Positions 54,335 to 63,544 of a stretch of DNA of 64,000 nt are shown here, in pieces. The number at the start of each line of letters is the position of its first letter. Position 1 is the first letter of the stretch. Source of the stretch: Azospirillum oryzae. GTDB lineage: Bacteria > Pseudomonadota > Alphaproteobacteria > Azospirillales > Azospirillaceae. The stretch spans positions 1-64,000 of the forward strand of contig NZ_VTTM01000018.1 in the NCBI RefSeq assembly GCF_008364795.1, in the 5' to 3' direction. The notes under the pieces are model-generated. The model was given only the letters and a program-made list of their open reading frames with translations, did not search any database and was not told the origin of the DNA. The translations under genes were made by a program, and so were the position numbers.

Positions 54335-54357
54335 CCCTCTCCCGCCCCGGGAGAGGG
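54335..54357. terminator. Hairpin after PBP1A
   Basis: A perfect 10-bp stem CCCTCTCCCG / CGGGAGAGGG with a CCC loop, right after the stop. No T run follows; it may be a pause, a processing site or a common intergenic palindrome. Confidence 0.5.
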
Positions 54358-54424
54358 CTTCAAGTTCCCCCCACCGCCCCGACCCTGCTATACCTCCCCC
54401 GACTTTCCCCACGGCGGACGACAC

Positions 54425-55678
54425 ATGCAGGCGGACGATGGACTGGACGGAGCGGAACTGCTGGCGGAGGCTGCCCCCCCGCCGGCCGCCGCCAACACCC
54501 CCGCTCCGCCTGCCCGCCTCCGCGACGCCCTCAACCCGCTGCTCAGCGTCGCCGCGCCGGTGCTGGCGCTCGCCACCTCGCTGCGCGACCGCGCCCTGAG
54601 CGATCCGCCACGCGCCGCCGCCGCGGCGCTGGAGCGGTTCGACCGTGCCGCCGCGGCGGCCGGTCTCGACCCCGACGACATCCGCGCCGCCCGCATCGCG
54701 TTGGCCGCCACGCTGGACGACGTCGCCCGCGCCGCCGGCCATGGCGGGGCGGCAGTGGCCGAGCCGGGCGCCGGAGTACGCTTCTTCGACCTGCTCGACG
54801 GCATGCTGGGCGACCCGCGCCGCCACCGCCACGCGCTGGAGCTGTTCTACGCCTGCCTGTCGCTGGGCTTCGAAGGCCGCTTTCGCGACAAGCCCGGCGG
54901 TGCCCACGACCTCGCCCGCCTGCGCGACGAGCTGTACCGCATCCTGCGCCGCGCCCGCGGCGACGTGCCGGCGGAGCTGTCGCCGGCCTGGACCGGGGTG
55001 GCGGAGCCGTTCCGCCCGCCCGGCAACAGGCTCGGCAACAGGCTGGGCGGCGGCTTGCCCGGCTGGCCCGGCTGGCTCATCTGGGCGGCGGTGGCGCTGG
55101 GCCTGTCCGGCCTCTATGTCCATTTCGCCGGCGGCCTCGACCGCCGGGCGGAGCCGGTGGCCGCCCGCATCGCGGCATTGCTGCCCGACCGGCCGATCGA
55201 GATCGCCCGGTTGGTCCCGCCGCCGCCGCCCACTGCCGGCCCGGCCCTGATCGCCCGCATCACCGGCCGGCTCGCCCCGGAGATCCGCACCGGCTCCGTC
55301 GAGGTGCTGGCGGGAGAGGACGGCGCCCTGGTCATCCGCATCCCGGCGGCGGCGATGTTCGCCACCGGCAGCGACGCGGTGAAGGCCCGCCACCGCGCCA
55401 TCGTCGAGCGGGTGGGCCAGACGCTGGCGACCGAGTCCGGCGGCGTGCTGGTGGTCGCCCACACCGACGACCAGACGCCGCCGACCGGACGTCTCGCCAC
55501 CGCGCAATCCCTGACCGACGCCCGTGCCGAAGCCGTCCGCAAGCTGCTGGAGCACACGATCGCCCCCGCCCGCCTGTCGGCCGAGGGCCATGGCGACCAG
55601 GAGCCGGTCGCGCTGAACGACACGCCCGCCGGGCGCGACGCCAACCGGCGGGTCGACATCCGCCTCTATCCGCAATAG
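54425..55678 (+). CDS. tssL: Type VI secretion protein TssL with OmpA-like domain
   Basis: A 417-residue inner-membrane protein of the T6SS baseplate-membrane complex. The DotU/IcmH domain (about 35-190) shows NPLLSVAAPVLALATSLRD and FDLLDGMLGDPRRHRHALEL then FYACLSLGFEGRFRD. A single helix, GWLIWAAVALGLSGLYVHFA, near 218-238 leads to an OmpA-type peptidoglycan-binding domain (about 310-415), VVAHTDDQTPPTGRLATAQ and NRRVDIRLYP. This is the extended TssL form. It is followed by tssM after 10 bp. Confidence 0.9.
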   Translation: MQADDGLDGAELLAEAAPPPAAANTPAPPARLRDALNPLLSVAAPVLALATSLRDRALSDPPRAAAAALERFDRAAAAAGLDPDDIRAARIALAATLDDVARAAGHGGAAVAEPGAGVRFFDLLDGMLGDPRRHRHALELFYACLSLGFEGRFRDKPGGAHDLARLRDELYRILRRARGDVPAELSPAWTGVAEPFRPPGNRLGNRLGGGLPGWPGWLIWAAVALGLSGLYVHFAGGLDRRAEPVAARIAALLPDRPIEIARLVPPPPPTAGPALIARITGRLAPEIRTGSVEVLAGEDGALVIRIPAAAMFATGSDAVKARHRAIVERVGQTLATESGGVLVVAHTDDQTPPTGRLATAQSLTDARAEAVRKLLEHTIAPARLSAEGHGDQEPVALNDTPAGRDANRRVDIRLYPQ

Positions 55679-55688
55679 GGCGCCCGCC

Positions 55689-57767
55689 ATGGCCGATCCC
55701 CGTCCCAAGAAGGCCGGCGCCACTCCGGCGAAGAAGGCGGCGAAGAAGACCGTCAGGCGCCGCAAACCCGCCGCCACGCCCTCGCCCCACCGCTCCGCCC
55801 GCGCCCGCTGGGCGACCTCGCTGGCGGGCGCGCTGGCGCTGGGGCTGGCCGGCTGGCTGCTGCTGCCGCGTCTGGCCGCATCCGCCGCCCCCCACCTGCT
55901 GCCGACCATCCAGGCCGACTGGAGCGTCCGTCTGCTGCCGCTGGTCCTGGCGCTGGCGGTGTGGATCGCCGTCAACCGCCGCATCGACGGCCGCGAGCGC
56001 GCCGCCAACGCCCGCCTGCTGGAAGCGCTGGCCGCCGGCCGCGATCCGGAACTGAAGGCCTCGCTGGAGGAGATCGGCGTGGTGCGCAAGCGCCTCGACG
56101 CCGTGCTGGCCCAGCTGCGCAAGCGGCGGGGCGGGCGTTATCTCTACCAGCTGCCCTGGTATCTGGTGATCGGCGCCCCCGGTTCGGGCAAGACGACGGC
56201 GCTGGCCAACACCGGCCTCGCCACCCCGCTGCTCAACGGCACCGTCACCGGGCCGCTGGCCGGGCTGGCCGGCACCCGCAACTGCGACTGGTGGTTCACC
56301 GACCGCGCCGTGCTGATCGACACCGCCGGCCGCTACACCACCCAGGACAGCCGGCGCGCGGTCGACGGCCGGGTGTGGTCCGGCCTGCTCGACCTGTTGA
56401 AGGAGCATCGCCCGCGCCAGCCCGCCAACGGCGTCCTTCTCACCGTCAGCATCCCCGAACTGACCGGCTGGACCGATGCCGAGCGCCGCAACCACGCCAT
56501 CCTGATCCGCCAGCGCCTGAACGAGCTGCGGGTGCAGCTGGGCGTCCGCCTGCCGGTCTATCTGCTGCTGACCAAGGCCGACCTGCTGGACGGCTTCACC
56601 ACCTTCTTCGACCCGCTGGACCGCGAGGCGCGCAGCCAGATCTGGGGCCTGACCCTGCCGGCTGAAGAACCGGAAACCGCCAGCCCGCTGCCCGTCTTCC
56701 GCGACCTTTATGCCGGTCTGGTGTGCCGGCTGGACGAGCGGCTGCTTGACCGGCTGCACCAGGAACCCGACATCCGCCGCCGCAGCGACGCCTTCACCCT
56801 GCCGCTGCGGGTGGCGGAGCTGGAGCCGGCGCTGGCCGACATCGTCGACACCGTCTTCGGCTCCGAACATGGCGAGGAGACGCCGCGCCTGCGCGGGCTC
56901 TACCTGACCAGCGCCACGCAGACCGGTGGCCCGCTCGGCCTGCTGGAGCCGGAGGCCGACGGCCCGGCCTCCACCTATTTCCTCGACCGGCTGCTGCCCG
57001 AGGTCGTCTTTCCGGAGGCCAACCTCGCCCAGGTCGACCGCGTGGTGGAGCGCACCCGCCGCCGCCGCAACGCCCTGTCCGCCGCCGCCGCCCTGCTGCT
57101 GGGCGCGGCGCTCGGCGGCTGGTGGATGGTCAGCGCGCGGGGCAACGCCGCCCTGCTGGACCGTGCCGATGCCGGCGCCGCGGCGGTGGAGGCGGCGCTG
57201 CGCCCGCTCGACACGCCGCCGCGCGCGCTGATGCGGGTGGACGATGCCGACCCGGCGGCGATCCTGCCGGCGCTGAACGGCCTGCGCGCCCTGCCGCACG
57301 CCTTCGACGATGCTCAAAGCTGGGCCGAGCCGAAGCTGGCCGGCGGGCTCTACCAGGGCGCCCGCATCGCCGTCCCGGCGCGGGAGGCCTACAGCCGCGC
57401 CCTGCGCAGCCAGTTCCTCGCCCGCATCGCCCTCAGGCTGGAGGAGCGACTGCGCGCCGACTGGGCCTTGCCCGACCAGCTGCGCCAGACCCTGCGCCTC
57501 TACCGCATGGTTGGCGGGGCCGGGCCGATGGACGCCGGCGCGCTGGCGGAATGGCTGGCGCTCGACTGGCAGCGCACGCTTCCCGGCCCGGTCAACGAGG
57601 CGGCGCGCCGCGCCCTCGGCGACCATCTGGCCGCGCTGTTCGCCGTCGGCTTCGCCCCGGTCCCGCCCGACGAGGCGCTGGTCGCCCGCGTCGAGGAGGT
57701 GCTCGCCGAATCGACGCCCCAGCCGGCCCCGCAACCGATCCCGGCCAGCCGGGCCGCCCTGCCATGA
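55689..57767 (+). CDS. tssM: Type VI secretion protein TssM, short form
   Basis: A 692-residue inner-membrane protein of the TssM/IcmF family. A basic N-terminus precedes two helices (about 41-60 and 81-97), a cytoplasmic domain with the P-loop IGAPGSGKTTALAN (162-170) and LIDTAGRYTTQDS, and a third helix near 460-482. Canonical TssM runs to about 1,100-1,200 residues; here about 400-500 residues of the periplasmic C-terminus, which normally contacts TssJ, are absent. The stop overlaps the tagF start (ATGA), so this is not an obvious frameshift within the locus. Confidence 0.88.
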   Translation: MADPRPKKAGATPAKKAAKKTVRRRKPAATPSPHRSARARWATSLAGALALGLAGWLLLPRLAASAAPHLLPTIQADWSVRLLPLVLALAVWIAVNRRIDGRERAANARLLEALAAGRDPELKASLEEIGVVRKRLDAVLAQLRKRRGGRYLYQLPWYLVIGAPGSGKTTALANTGLATPLLNGTVTGPLAGLAGTRNCDWWFTDRAVLIDTAGRYTTQDSRRAVDGRVWSGLLDLLKEHRPRQPANGVLLTVSIPELTGWTDAERRNHAILIRQRLNELRVQLGVRLPVYLLLTKADLLDGFTTFFDPLDREARSQIWGLTLPAEEPETASPLPVFRDLYAGLVCRLDERLLDRLHQEPDIRRRSDAFTLPLRVAELEPALADIVDTVFGSEHGEETPRLRGLYLTSATQTGGPLGLLEPEADGPASTYFLDRLLPEVVFPEANLAQVDRVVERTRRRRNALSAAAALLLGAALGGWWMVSARGNAALLDRADAGAAAVEAALRPLDTPPRALMRVDDADPAAILPALNGLRALPHAFDDAQSWAEPKLAGGLYQGARIAVPAREAYSRALRSQFLARIALRLEERLRADWALPDQLRQTLRLYRMVGGAGPMDAGALAEWLALDWQRTLPGPVNEAARRALGDHLAALFAVGFAPVPPDEALVARVEEVLAESTPQPAPQPIPASRAALP

Positions 57768-58465
57768 TGGGTTCGTTCGGCATGCCGCGTGGCATTGCCG
57801 CCGGGATGGGCGCTGGGCTGGGCGCCGATCCGGTGATGGGCTTCCACGGCAAGGTCCCGGCGCGCGGCGATTTCGTCGGCCACGGCCTGCCGCCGGCCGT
57901 GCTCGGCCCATGGGACCGCTGGCTGTCGGCGGCGCTGGGCGAGGCCGGCCGCCAATTGGGCGCCGAGTGGGAGTCCCTGTTCGCCCAAGCTCCGGTCTGG
58001 CGCTTCGCCCTGTCGGCCGGCCTGTGCGGCGCCACCCCGCTGATCGGCGTGTGGATATCCAGCGCCGACCGCGTCGGCCGTCCCTATCCCTTCACCATCG
58101 CCGCCGGCCTGCCCGCCGGCTTCGACATCGCCGACGCCCCCGCCGCCTGCGCCGCGTGGCTGGCCCGCGCCGAGTCGCTGGCGGCCGACGCCTGCCGAGC
58201 CGGCGCCGATGTGGAAGGTTTGCCGGCCCGCCTCGCCATCCTCGGCCGTCCGGAGCCGGAGCGTGTCGGCGCCGCCACCCGCGCCCTTCTCGGCCGCCTG
58301 TCCGGTCCCTTGGGCGCGGATGCCAGCCTGTGGTGGACCCGCGGCGCCGGCCGCATCGCGCCGTCGCTGCTGTCCTGCCCCGGCCTCCCCGCCGCCCCCC
58401 GCCCGACCGCCTTCCTCGACGGCGCCTGGACCCGCTGGGGCTGGGAGAACGCCGAGGAGGGGTAG
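57764..58465 (+). CDS. tagF: Type VI secretion-associated protein TagF
   Basis: A 233-residue protein of the TagF (DUF2094, BMA_A0400) family, a posttranslational negative regulator of T6SS assembly. VMGFHGKVPARGDFVGHGLP followed by GPWDRWLSAAL, and later WESLFAQAPVWRFAL and GVWISSADRVGRPYPF, are characteristic. Translationally coupled to tssM. No kinase/phosphatase genes (ppkA, pppA) and no tube, sheath or baseplate genes are in this window, so the rest of the system must be elsewhere or lost. Confidence 0.9.
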   Translation: MMGSFGMPRGIAAGMGAGLGADPVMGFHGKVPARGDFVGHGLPPAVLGPWDRWLSAALGEAGRQLGAEWESLFAQAPVWRFALSAGLCGATPLIGVWISSADRVGRPYPFTIAAGLPAGFDIADAPAACAAWLARAESLAADACRAGADVEGLPARLAILGRPEPERVGAATRALLGRLSGPLGADASLWWTRGAGRIAPSLLSCPGLPAAPRPTAFLDGAWTRWGWENAEEG

Positions 58466-58472
58466 GGGGACA

Positions 58473-60038
58473 TTACGGCGTCCCCGCCATCTCGCGGTCG
58501 AAGCGGGCCAGCGCCTCTTCCAGCCCCCATTGCACCTGCGCCTTCTCGCTGCGCTCCGTCACCGCGCGGCAGGCGTCCTCATGCACCGGCGGGGTGCAGC
58601 CGGGGGCGGACCACAGGCTGTCGCCGGGCAGGAAGCTGTGCTCCAGGCTGGCGCGCGCCAACCCGACCAGATCGCCATAGCCCAGCCCGAACTCCTCGAC
58701 CGCGCGCTGCAGTTCGTTGGTCAGGTCGATCCTGCTCACACCTTCATCGTCGGTGGACAGCACCACCGGCACGCCTGCAGCGCGATAGACCGGCAGCGGG
58801 TGGGCCTTGCCGCTGACGCCCAGGATCTTGTCGTTGCTGGTCAAGTTGATCTCCACCGCCACCTTGCGCGCAGCCATCGTCCGCAGCAGGCCCTGGGGAT
58901 CCTCCTCATACATCACGTCGACGCCATGGCCGATACGCCTGGCCCCGGCGATCTCCACCGCCTTGCGGATGTGGTCGCGCAGCCGCTCCGGCGGGACGAG
59001 GCCCAGCGTCAGCTCGCCGGCATGCAGGGCGACGTTGGTGCCGGGATTGCGCCGCTTGGCCTCTGCCACCATGCGCATGTGCAGGTCGTAGTCGTCCAGC
59101 GCCACCGGATTGTCCTCCGGCGCCACGAAGTTCAGGCCGACGACCCGCGGCTCCTGCGCTTCCAGCAGGGCGTTGAACAGGGTGGTGGCGAAGACCGGCC
59201 CCGGCGCCTGCGTGCGCGACACCTGCTGGAGGTAGCGTACCGACACCGCGCAGCCCGGCCGCGCCGCCGGCGTGCCGCAGCCCAGCACGCTGCGCATCCG
59301 CGCCTCGGCCGCGTCGATCTCCTGCCGGGCCGGGGCGACCAGCGCCGGCAGGCCGGCGGCGACCAGCCGGTCGGCGGTGCCCGGCAGGTCGGCCGCCGCC
59401 TGCGGTGTCCAGGGGAATGCCTTGCCGATGGCGGCGGCCGGGCCGGTGCCGAAGGACACCATCAGCTCGACATGGCGCTCGCCCTGCCGGCCGGCGCGGT
59501 CCACCACCTCGGCCAGCAGATCGCCGGTGGAGGAAGCGGCGGCGCGGAACCGCCCGAAGGTGGCGAAGAACTGGTCGTGCAGGCTGTAGCCGGAGACCGG
59601 CAGCGCGTCGCGCGTCGACAGCGCGTCCAGCGCCACCGGATACAGCACGCCGTCGGCGATCACCGCCGCGGCGCCCGGCCGCCCGGCCTTGGCGTCGCAG
59701 GGCGCCTGCGCCGTCGGCGCCACCAGCGTCTTGCCCTTCACGTCGAAGCAGAGGTCGGCGTCCGCCGCCATCCGCATATAGGTCTCGGCATAGACGGCGC
59801 CGGTCAGGTGGCTGTGCAGGTCCGCCCCCTTGGGCATGCGGTACAGGAAGGCGCGCAGCTCCGGCGGGCTGGTCCGCACCGCCTCGAACCGCCGCGCCGC
59901 CGCCGACCCGGCGACATCGCCCCCTGCGGCGCCGGCGCCGCCCATCTCCGCCGTGGCGCAGCCCGCCAGCAGCAGCGTCGTCGCCAGCGCCCCCGTCACG
60001 CCGCCCTTCATGCGCCCGATCATTCCCACGTCCGACAT
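58473..60038 (-). CDS. Adenosine deaminase-family lipoprotein
   Basis: A 521-residue exported protein with a lipobox (LLLAGC, near residue 26). The metal site is complete for an adenosine deaminase: GADLHSHLTGAVY, VALHAGELTLG, RIGHGVDVM and VLSTDDEGVS. The large insertions and extracellular location fit the ADGF/CECR1-like branch. It probably deaminates extracellular adenosine or a related nucleoside. It is convergent with tagF (7 bp between stops). Confidence 0.87.
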   Translation of the reverse strand: MSDVGMIGRMKGGVTGALATTLLLAGCATAEMGGAGAAGGDVAGSAAARRFEAVRTSPPELRAFLYRMPKGADLHSHLTGAVYAETYMRMAADADLCFDVKGKTLVAPTAQAPCDAKAGRPGAAAVIADGVLYPVALDALSTRDALPVSGYSLHDQFFATFGRFRAAASSTGDLLAEVVDRAGRQGERHVELMVSFGTGPAAAIGKAFPWTPQAAADLPGTADRLVAAGLPALVAPARQEIDAAEARMRSVLGCGTPAARPGCAVSVRYLQQVSRTQAPGPVFATTLFNALLEAQEPRVVGLNFVAPEDNPVALDDYDLHMRMVAEAKRRNPGTNVALHAGELTLGLVPPERLRDHIRKAVEIAGARRIGHGVDVMYEEDPQGLLRTMAARKVAVEINLTSNDKILGVSGKAHPLPVYRAAGVPVVLSTDDEGVSRIDLTNELQRAVEEFGLGYGDLVGLARASLEHSFLPGDSLWSAPGCTPPVHEDACRAVTERSEKAQVQWGLEEALARFDREMAGTP

Positions 60039-60216
60039 GCACCCGACTCCTCATTCTCCTTTTGCGGGTATTCATGCCGTGGTAATCGCGCGAGCGCAAT
60101 GGCCCAGCCCGGTGGAAGGTTGCGGATCGAAAGGCTGTAGCGGGGCGGCAATTCCCGGTATGGTGCGGCGATCTTTTCGTGTTCCCGCCGTACCCGCCGT
60201 CTTTGGAGCCGCAGCG

Positions 60217-61875
60217 ATGACCGACACCCCCGCCCCGACCCTGCTCGACGCGGCCAAGCGTTTCCGCAGCAACGATCTGGCGGGGGCGGAACAGGTCTGC
60301 CGGGCGATCCTGGCGACGGATCCGCACAATGCCCAGGCGCTGCATCTGCTGGGGCTGGTCGCCGCCCACACCGACCACCCCGAGAACGCGCTGGCCCTGT
60401 TCGCCCAGGCCATCGCGGAGAACGGCAACGACCCGTCCTTCCACAACAGCCGCGGCAGCCTGCTCTTCCAGCAGGCCCGCCCGGCGGAGGCGGAGGAGGC
60501 GTTCCGCGCCGGCCTCGCCATCAACCCGCGCCTGCCCGAACTGCACGGCAACCTCGGCAACGCGCTGAAGGCGCAAAGCCGGCTGGAGGAGGCGGCGGAC
60601 TGTTTCCGCAGCGCGCTGGACCTGCGGGCGCAAGCGCCGGAGATGCACCATTTCCTCGCCGCCACCCTGCGCGAGCTGGGCGATCTGGAAGAGGCGGAAC
60701 GGCATTTCCGCACCGCGCTGGAGCAGGCGCCCGACTATCTCGACGTCCATTACAGCCTGGCGGAGCTTCTCTCCACCCGCGGCCGGCTGGCCGAGGCTGA
60801 GGCGGAGTTCCGCACCGTGCTCGCCGCCGCCCCGCGCTTCGTCCCCGCCCAGGTCGGCCTCGCCCATGTGTTGCAGAGCCTGGACCGCGCGGCGGAGGCC
60901 ATCGAGGTGATCGAGGCGGCGCGCGAACAGGCGCCCGACCACCCGATGGTGAAGTTCACCCGCCGGCTGATCTACTCCAACGCGGTGCCCGGCTGGCACC
61001 TGCCGATGATCAATGATTTCGAGCGGAACGAGGCCTACAAGCAGTCGCTGGAACGGGCGGTGAAACCCGATTCGCTGGTGCTGGAGATCGGCACCGGCTC
61101 CGGCATCGTCGCCATGATGGCGGCGCGCGCCGGCGCGAAGAAGGTGGTGACCTGCGAGGTCAACCCGATCCTGGCCCGCGTCGCCAAGGAAACGGTCGCG
61201 CGCAACGGCTATGCCGGCCGCATCGACGTGGTGCCGCGCCTGTCCACCCAGCTGACGGTGGGCGACGGCGGCGACCTGCCGGAGAAGGCCGACGTCTTCG
61301 TTTCCGAACTCATCAACATCGGCATGCTGGCCCCGCGCATGCTGTCGGTGCTGCAGCATGCCCGCACCCATCTGGTGAAGCCGGGCGGCGCCATCATCCC
61401 GCGCGCCTCCACCGTCTACGCCATGCTGGTGGAGACGCCGGAGCTGGCCCGCATCAACCCGGTGGAGACCATCGACGGCTTCGACATGGGCAGCTTCGAC
61501 GTCTTCCGCTCCCCTGGCTACCAGCAGATCGACCTCGGCGCCGACGCCCACACGCCGCTGTCCAAGCCCTTCACCGCGCTGGATTTCGACTTCACCCGCA
61601 ACATGCCGGAAGAGGGAGAGCGGGTGATCGACGTGACCATCGTCACCGCCGGCACCTGCCACGGCGTCGCCTTCTGGTTCGACCTCTTCATGGACGAGGA
61701 AGTGGTCTACAAGTCGGAAAGCCGCGCCCGCACCAACCACTGGAAGCAGGCGATGACCTTCCTGGAAAAGCCGATCGCGCTGTCGGCCGGCGACCGCCTG
61801 CGCATCGTCGCCCGCTACGACAACAACCAGATCTCCTTCGGGGTGGACGGGTTGGCGGGGGGCGAGCAGGGGTAA
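60217..61875 (+). CDS. TPR protein fused to PRMT-like methyltransferase
   Basis: A 552-residue protein. Residues 1-260 are about seven tetratricopeptide repeats (for example AAHTDHPENALALFAQAIAE and LGNALKAQSRLEEAADCFRS). Residues 270-552 are a Rossmann methyltransferase: VLEIGTGSGIVAMMAARAGA binds SAM, CEVNPILARVAKETVARNG follows, and ARTNHWKQAMTFLEKP matches the THW loop of class I arginine methyltransferases. Of the two catalytic glutamates the first is seen (FVSELINIGM); the second is not obvious. The order resembles animal PRMT9. The ATG at 60217 follows GGAGCC. It is coupled closely to an MFS gene. Confidence 0.85.
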   Translation: MTDTPAPTLLDAAKRFRSNDLAGAEQVCRAILATDPHNAQALHLLGLVAAHTDHPENALALFAQAIAENGNDPSFHNSRGSLLFQQARPAEAEEAFRAGLAINPRLPELHGNLGNALKAQSRLEEAADCFRSALDLRAQAPEMHHFLAATLRELGDLEEAERHFRTALEQAPDYLDVHYSLAELLSTRGRLAEAEAEFRTVLAAAPRFVPAQVGLAHVLQSLDRAAEAIEVIEAAREQAPDHPMVKFTRRLIYSNAVPGWHLPMINDFERNEAYKQSLERAVKPDSLVLEIGTGSGIVAMMAARAGAKKVVTCEVNPILARVAKETVARNGYAGRIDVVPRLSTQLTVGDGGDLPEKADVFVSELINIGMLAPRMLSVLQHARTHLVKPGGAIIPRASTVYAMLVETPELARINPVETIDGFDMGSFDVFRSPGYQQIDLGADAHTPLSKPFTALDFDFTRNMPEEGERVIDVTIVTAGTCHGVAFWFDLFMDEEVVYKSESRARTNHWKQAMTFLEKPIALSAGDRLRIVARYDNNQISFGVDGLAGGEQG

Positions 61876-61881
61876 GCGGGC

Positions 61882-63180
61882 GTGACCGGAGCCGCTCCGT
61901 CCCCCGACGCCCCATCCCGCCGCGCCATCGCCTCCTGGTGTCTCTACGACTGGGCGAATTCGGCCTACAACACCATCATCACCACCTTCGTCTTCGCGGT
62001 CTATTTCGCCCGCGGCGTTGTCGGCGATCCGGTGGAGGGCACGGCGCGGTGGAGTGCCGCCATGACGGTGGCCGGCGTGGCCATCGCGGCGCTCAGCCCG
62101 GTGCTGGGCGCCATCGCCGACCGCGCCGGGCGGCGCAAGCCGTGGATGGCGCTGTTCACGCTGGTCACGGTCCTGTTCACCGCCGCCCTGTGGTGGGTGC
62201 GTCCCGATCCGGCCGACGCCGTCTTCGCGCTGGCCTGCGTGGTGGTCGCCACCGTGGCGTTCGAGCTGGCCAACGTCTTCTACAACGCCACCCTGCCGGG
62301 GCTGGTGCCGGCGCGGCTGCTCGGCCGCGTGTCGGGCTGGGGCTGGGGCATCGGCTATTTCGGCGGGCTGGCCTGCCTGGTCCTGGCCCTGGTCGGCTTC
62401 GTCAAGGCACCGGCCCCGCTGTTCGGCCTGTTCGGGATGGAGTGGGCCGACTGGGGACCGCAGGCCAATGTCCGCGCCACCGTCCTGCTGGCCGCCGCCT
62501 GGTACGGGCTGTTCGCGCTGCCCTATTTCCTCTGGGTACCCGACGAGCCATCCACCGGCCACGGCCTGATCCGGGCGGCGCGCGAGGGGGTGGCGACGCT
62601 GGCCGCCACGCTGCGTCAGGTCCGGCGCTACCGCGAGGTGGCGCGCTTCCTGGTCGCCAGCGCCTTCTACCGCGACGGCATCAACACCATCACCGCCTTC
62701 GGCGGCATCTTCGCCGCCGGCACCTTCGGCATGAGCTTCGAGGAAATCCTGGTCTTCGCCATCGCGCTCAACGTGGTGGCCGGGGCGGGAGCCATCGGCT
62801 TCGCCTGGATGGATGACCGGGCAGGCGCCAAGCCGGTGATCCTGATCGCGCTGGCGGGTATGGCGCTGTGCGGCCTGCCGCTGCTGCTGGCGACCGAGCG
62901 GCTGTGGTTCTGGGTCTTCGCGCTGGGGCTCGGGCTGTTCTTCGGACCGGCGCAGGCGGCCGGGCGGTCGATGATGGCGCGGCTCGCCCCGCCCGGCATG
63001 GCGGGCGAGATGTTCGGGCTCTACGGTCTGACCGGCCGCTTCGTCGGCTTCTTCGGGCCGCTGCTGTTCGGGCTGGCGACCCAGGCTTTCGACAGCCAGC
63101 GCGCCGGCATGGCGACGGTTCTGGCTTTCTTCGTCATCGGCTTCGGGCTTATGCTGGCCGTTCGCGAACCGGCCCGTTAG
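61882..63180 (+). CDS. MFS transporter, UMF1 type
   Basis: A 432-residue membrane protein with about 12 helices. The opening SWCLYDWANSAYNTIITTFV is the signature of the UMF1/Atg22-like MFS group; GAIADRAGRRKPWM is the loop 2-3 motif. Atg22-type members export amino acids in yeast; the bacterial substrate is unknown. It starts at GTG 61882, six bases after the methyltransferase stop, suggesting co-transcription. Confidence 0.9.
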   Translation: MTGAAPSPDAPSRRAIASWCLYDWANSAYNTIITTFVFAVYFARGVVGDPVEGTARWSAAMTVAGVAIAALSPVLGAIADRAGRRKPWMALFTLVTVLFTAALWWVRPDPADAVFALACVVVATVAFELANVFYNATLPGLVPARLLGRVSGWGWGIGYFGGLACLVLALVGFVKAPAPLFGLFGMEWADWGPQANVRATVLLAAAWYGLFALPYFLWVPDEPSTGHGLIRAAREGVATLAATLRQVRRYREVARFLVASAFYRDGINTITAFGGIFAAGTFGMSFEEILVFAIALNVVAGAGAIGFAWMDDRAGAKPVILIALAGMALCGLPLLLATERLWFWVFALGLGLFFGPAQAAGRSMMARLAPPGMAGEMFGLYGLTGRFVGFFGPLLFGLATQAFDSQRAGMATVLAFFVIGFGLMLAVREPAR

Positions 63181-63285
63181 AAAAAGGGCCGCGTCAAAGC
63201 GCCGCACGTGAGACCATTCGAGGGCAGAGCTGTTACCTTCGTTTTTGCTGCGACGCACAAATGTCGAAGCCGAGGGGCACGGACC

Positions 63286-63540
63286 ATGCTGCACATCAAA
63301 GACATCGAAGCCTTCGCCCGCATCAACGAAGCGCTGAACGATGATTCGGCCGAGGCCGATCAGGCCGGCCATGACACCGCCGCGGCGGGTCCTGCCCATC
63401 CCGCGCTGGTGATGGCGATGCTGGCGACCGGCCGCCTTCCCCTGTCGGCCCTGTCCAACTCCACCGCCACGCCGAAGGACGCCACCCCGAAGGACGCCGA
63501 CCCGCTGGCGCCCTGGGGCCGGATGTTCCGCCGCTCCTGA
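63286..63540 (+). CDS. Small hypothetical protein, 84 residues
   Basis: An 84-residue protein (MLHIKDIEAFARINEALNDD...GRMFRRS), acidic in the first half and with a short duplicated TPKDA unit near residue 65. CGAGGGG lies before the ATG at 63286. No family recognised. It is convergent with the radical SAM gene. A longer frame from 63208 has no ribosome site. Confidence 0.6.
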   Translation: MLHIKDIEAFARINEALNDDSAEADQAGHDTAAAGPAHPALVMAMLATGRLPLSALSNSTATPKDATPKDADPLAPWGRMFRRS

Positions 63541-63544
63541 CGGT

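Noticed and set aside
51623..56122. A 1,499-codon open frame on the minus strand
   Set aside because: It lies antisense to PBP1A, tssL and tssM, has repetitive composition and no motifs; long antisense frames are normal at this GC content.
57700..57800. Frameshift that would explain the short TssM
   Set aside because: The stop sits in an ATGA overlap with a well-placed tagF start, and the next frame downstream is TagF itself, not more TssM.
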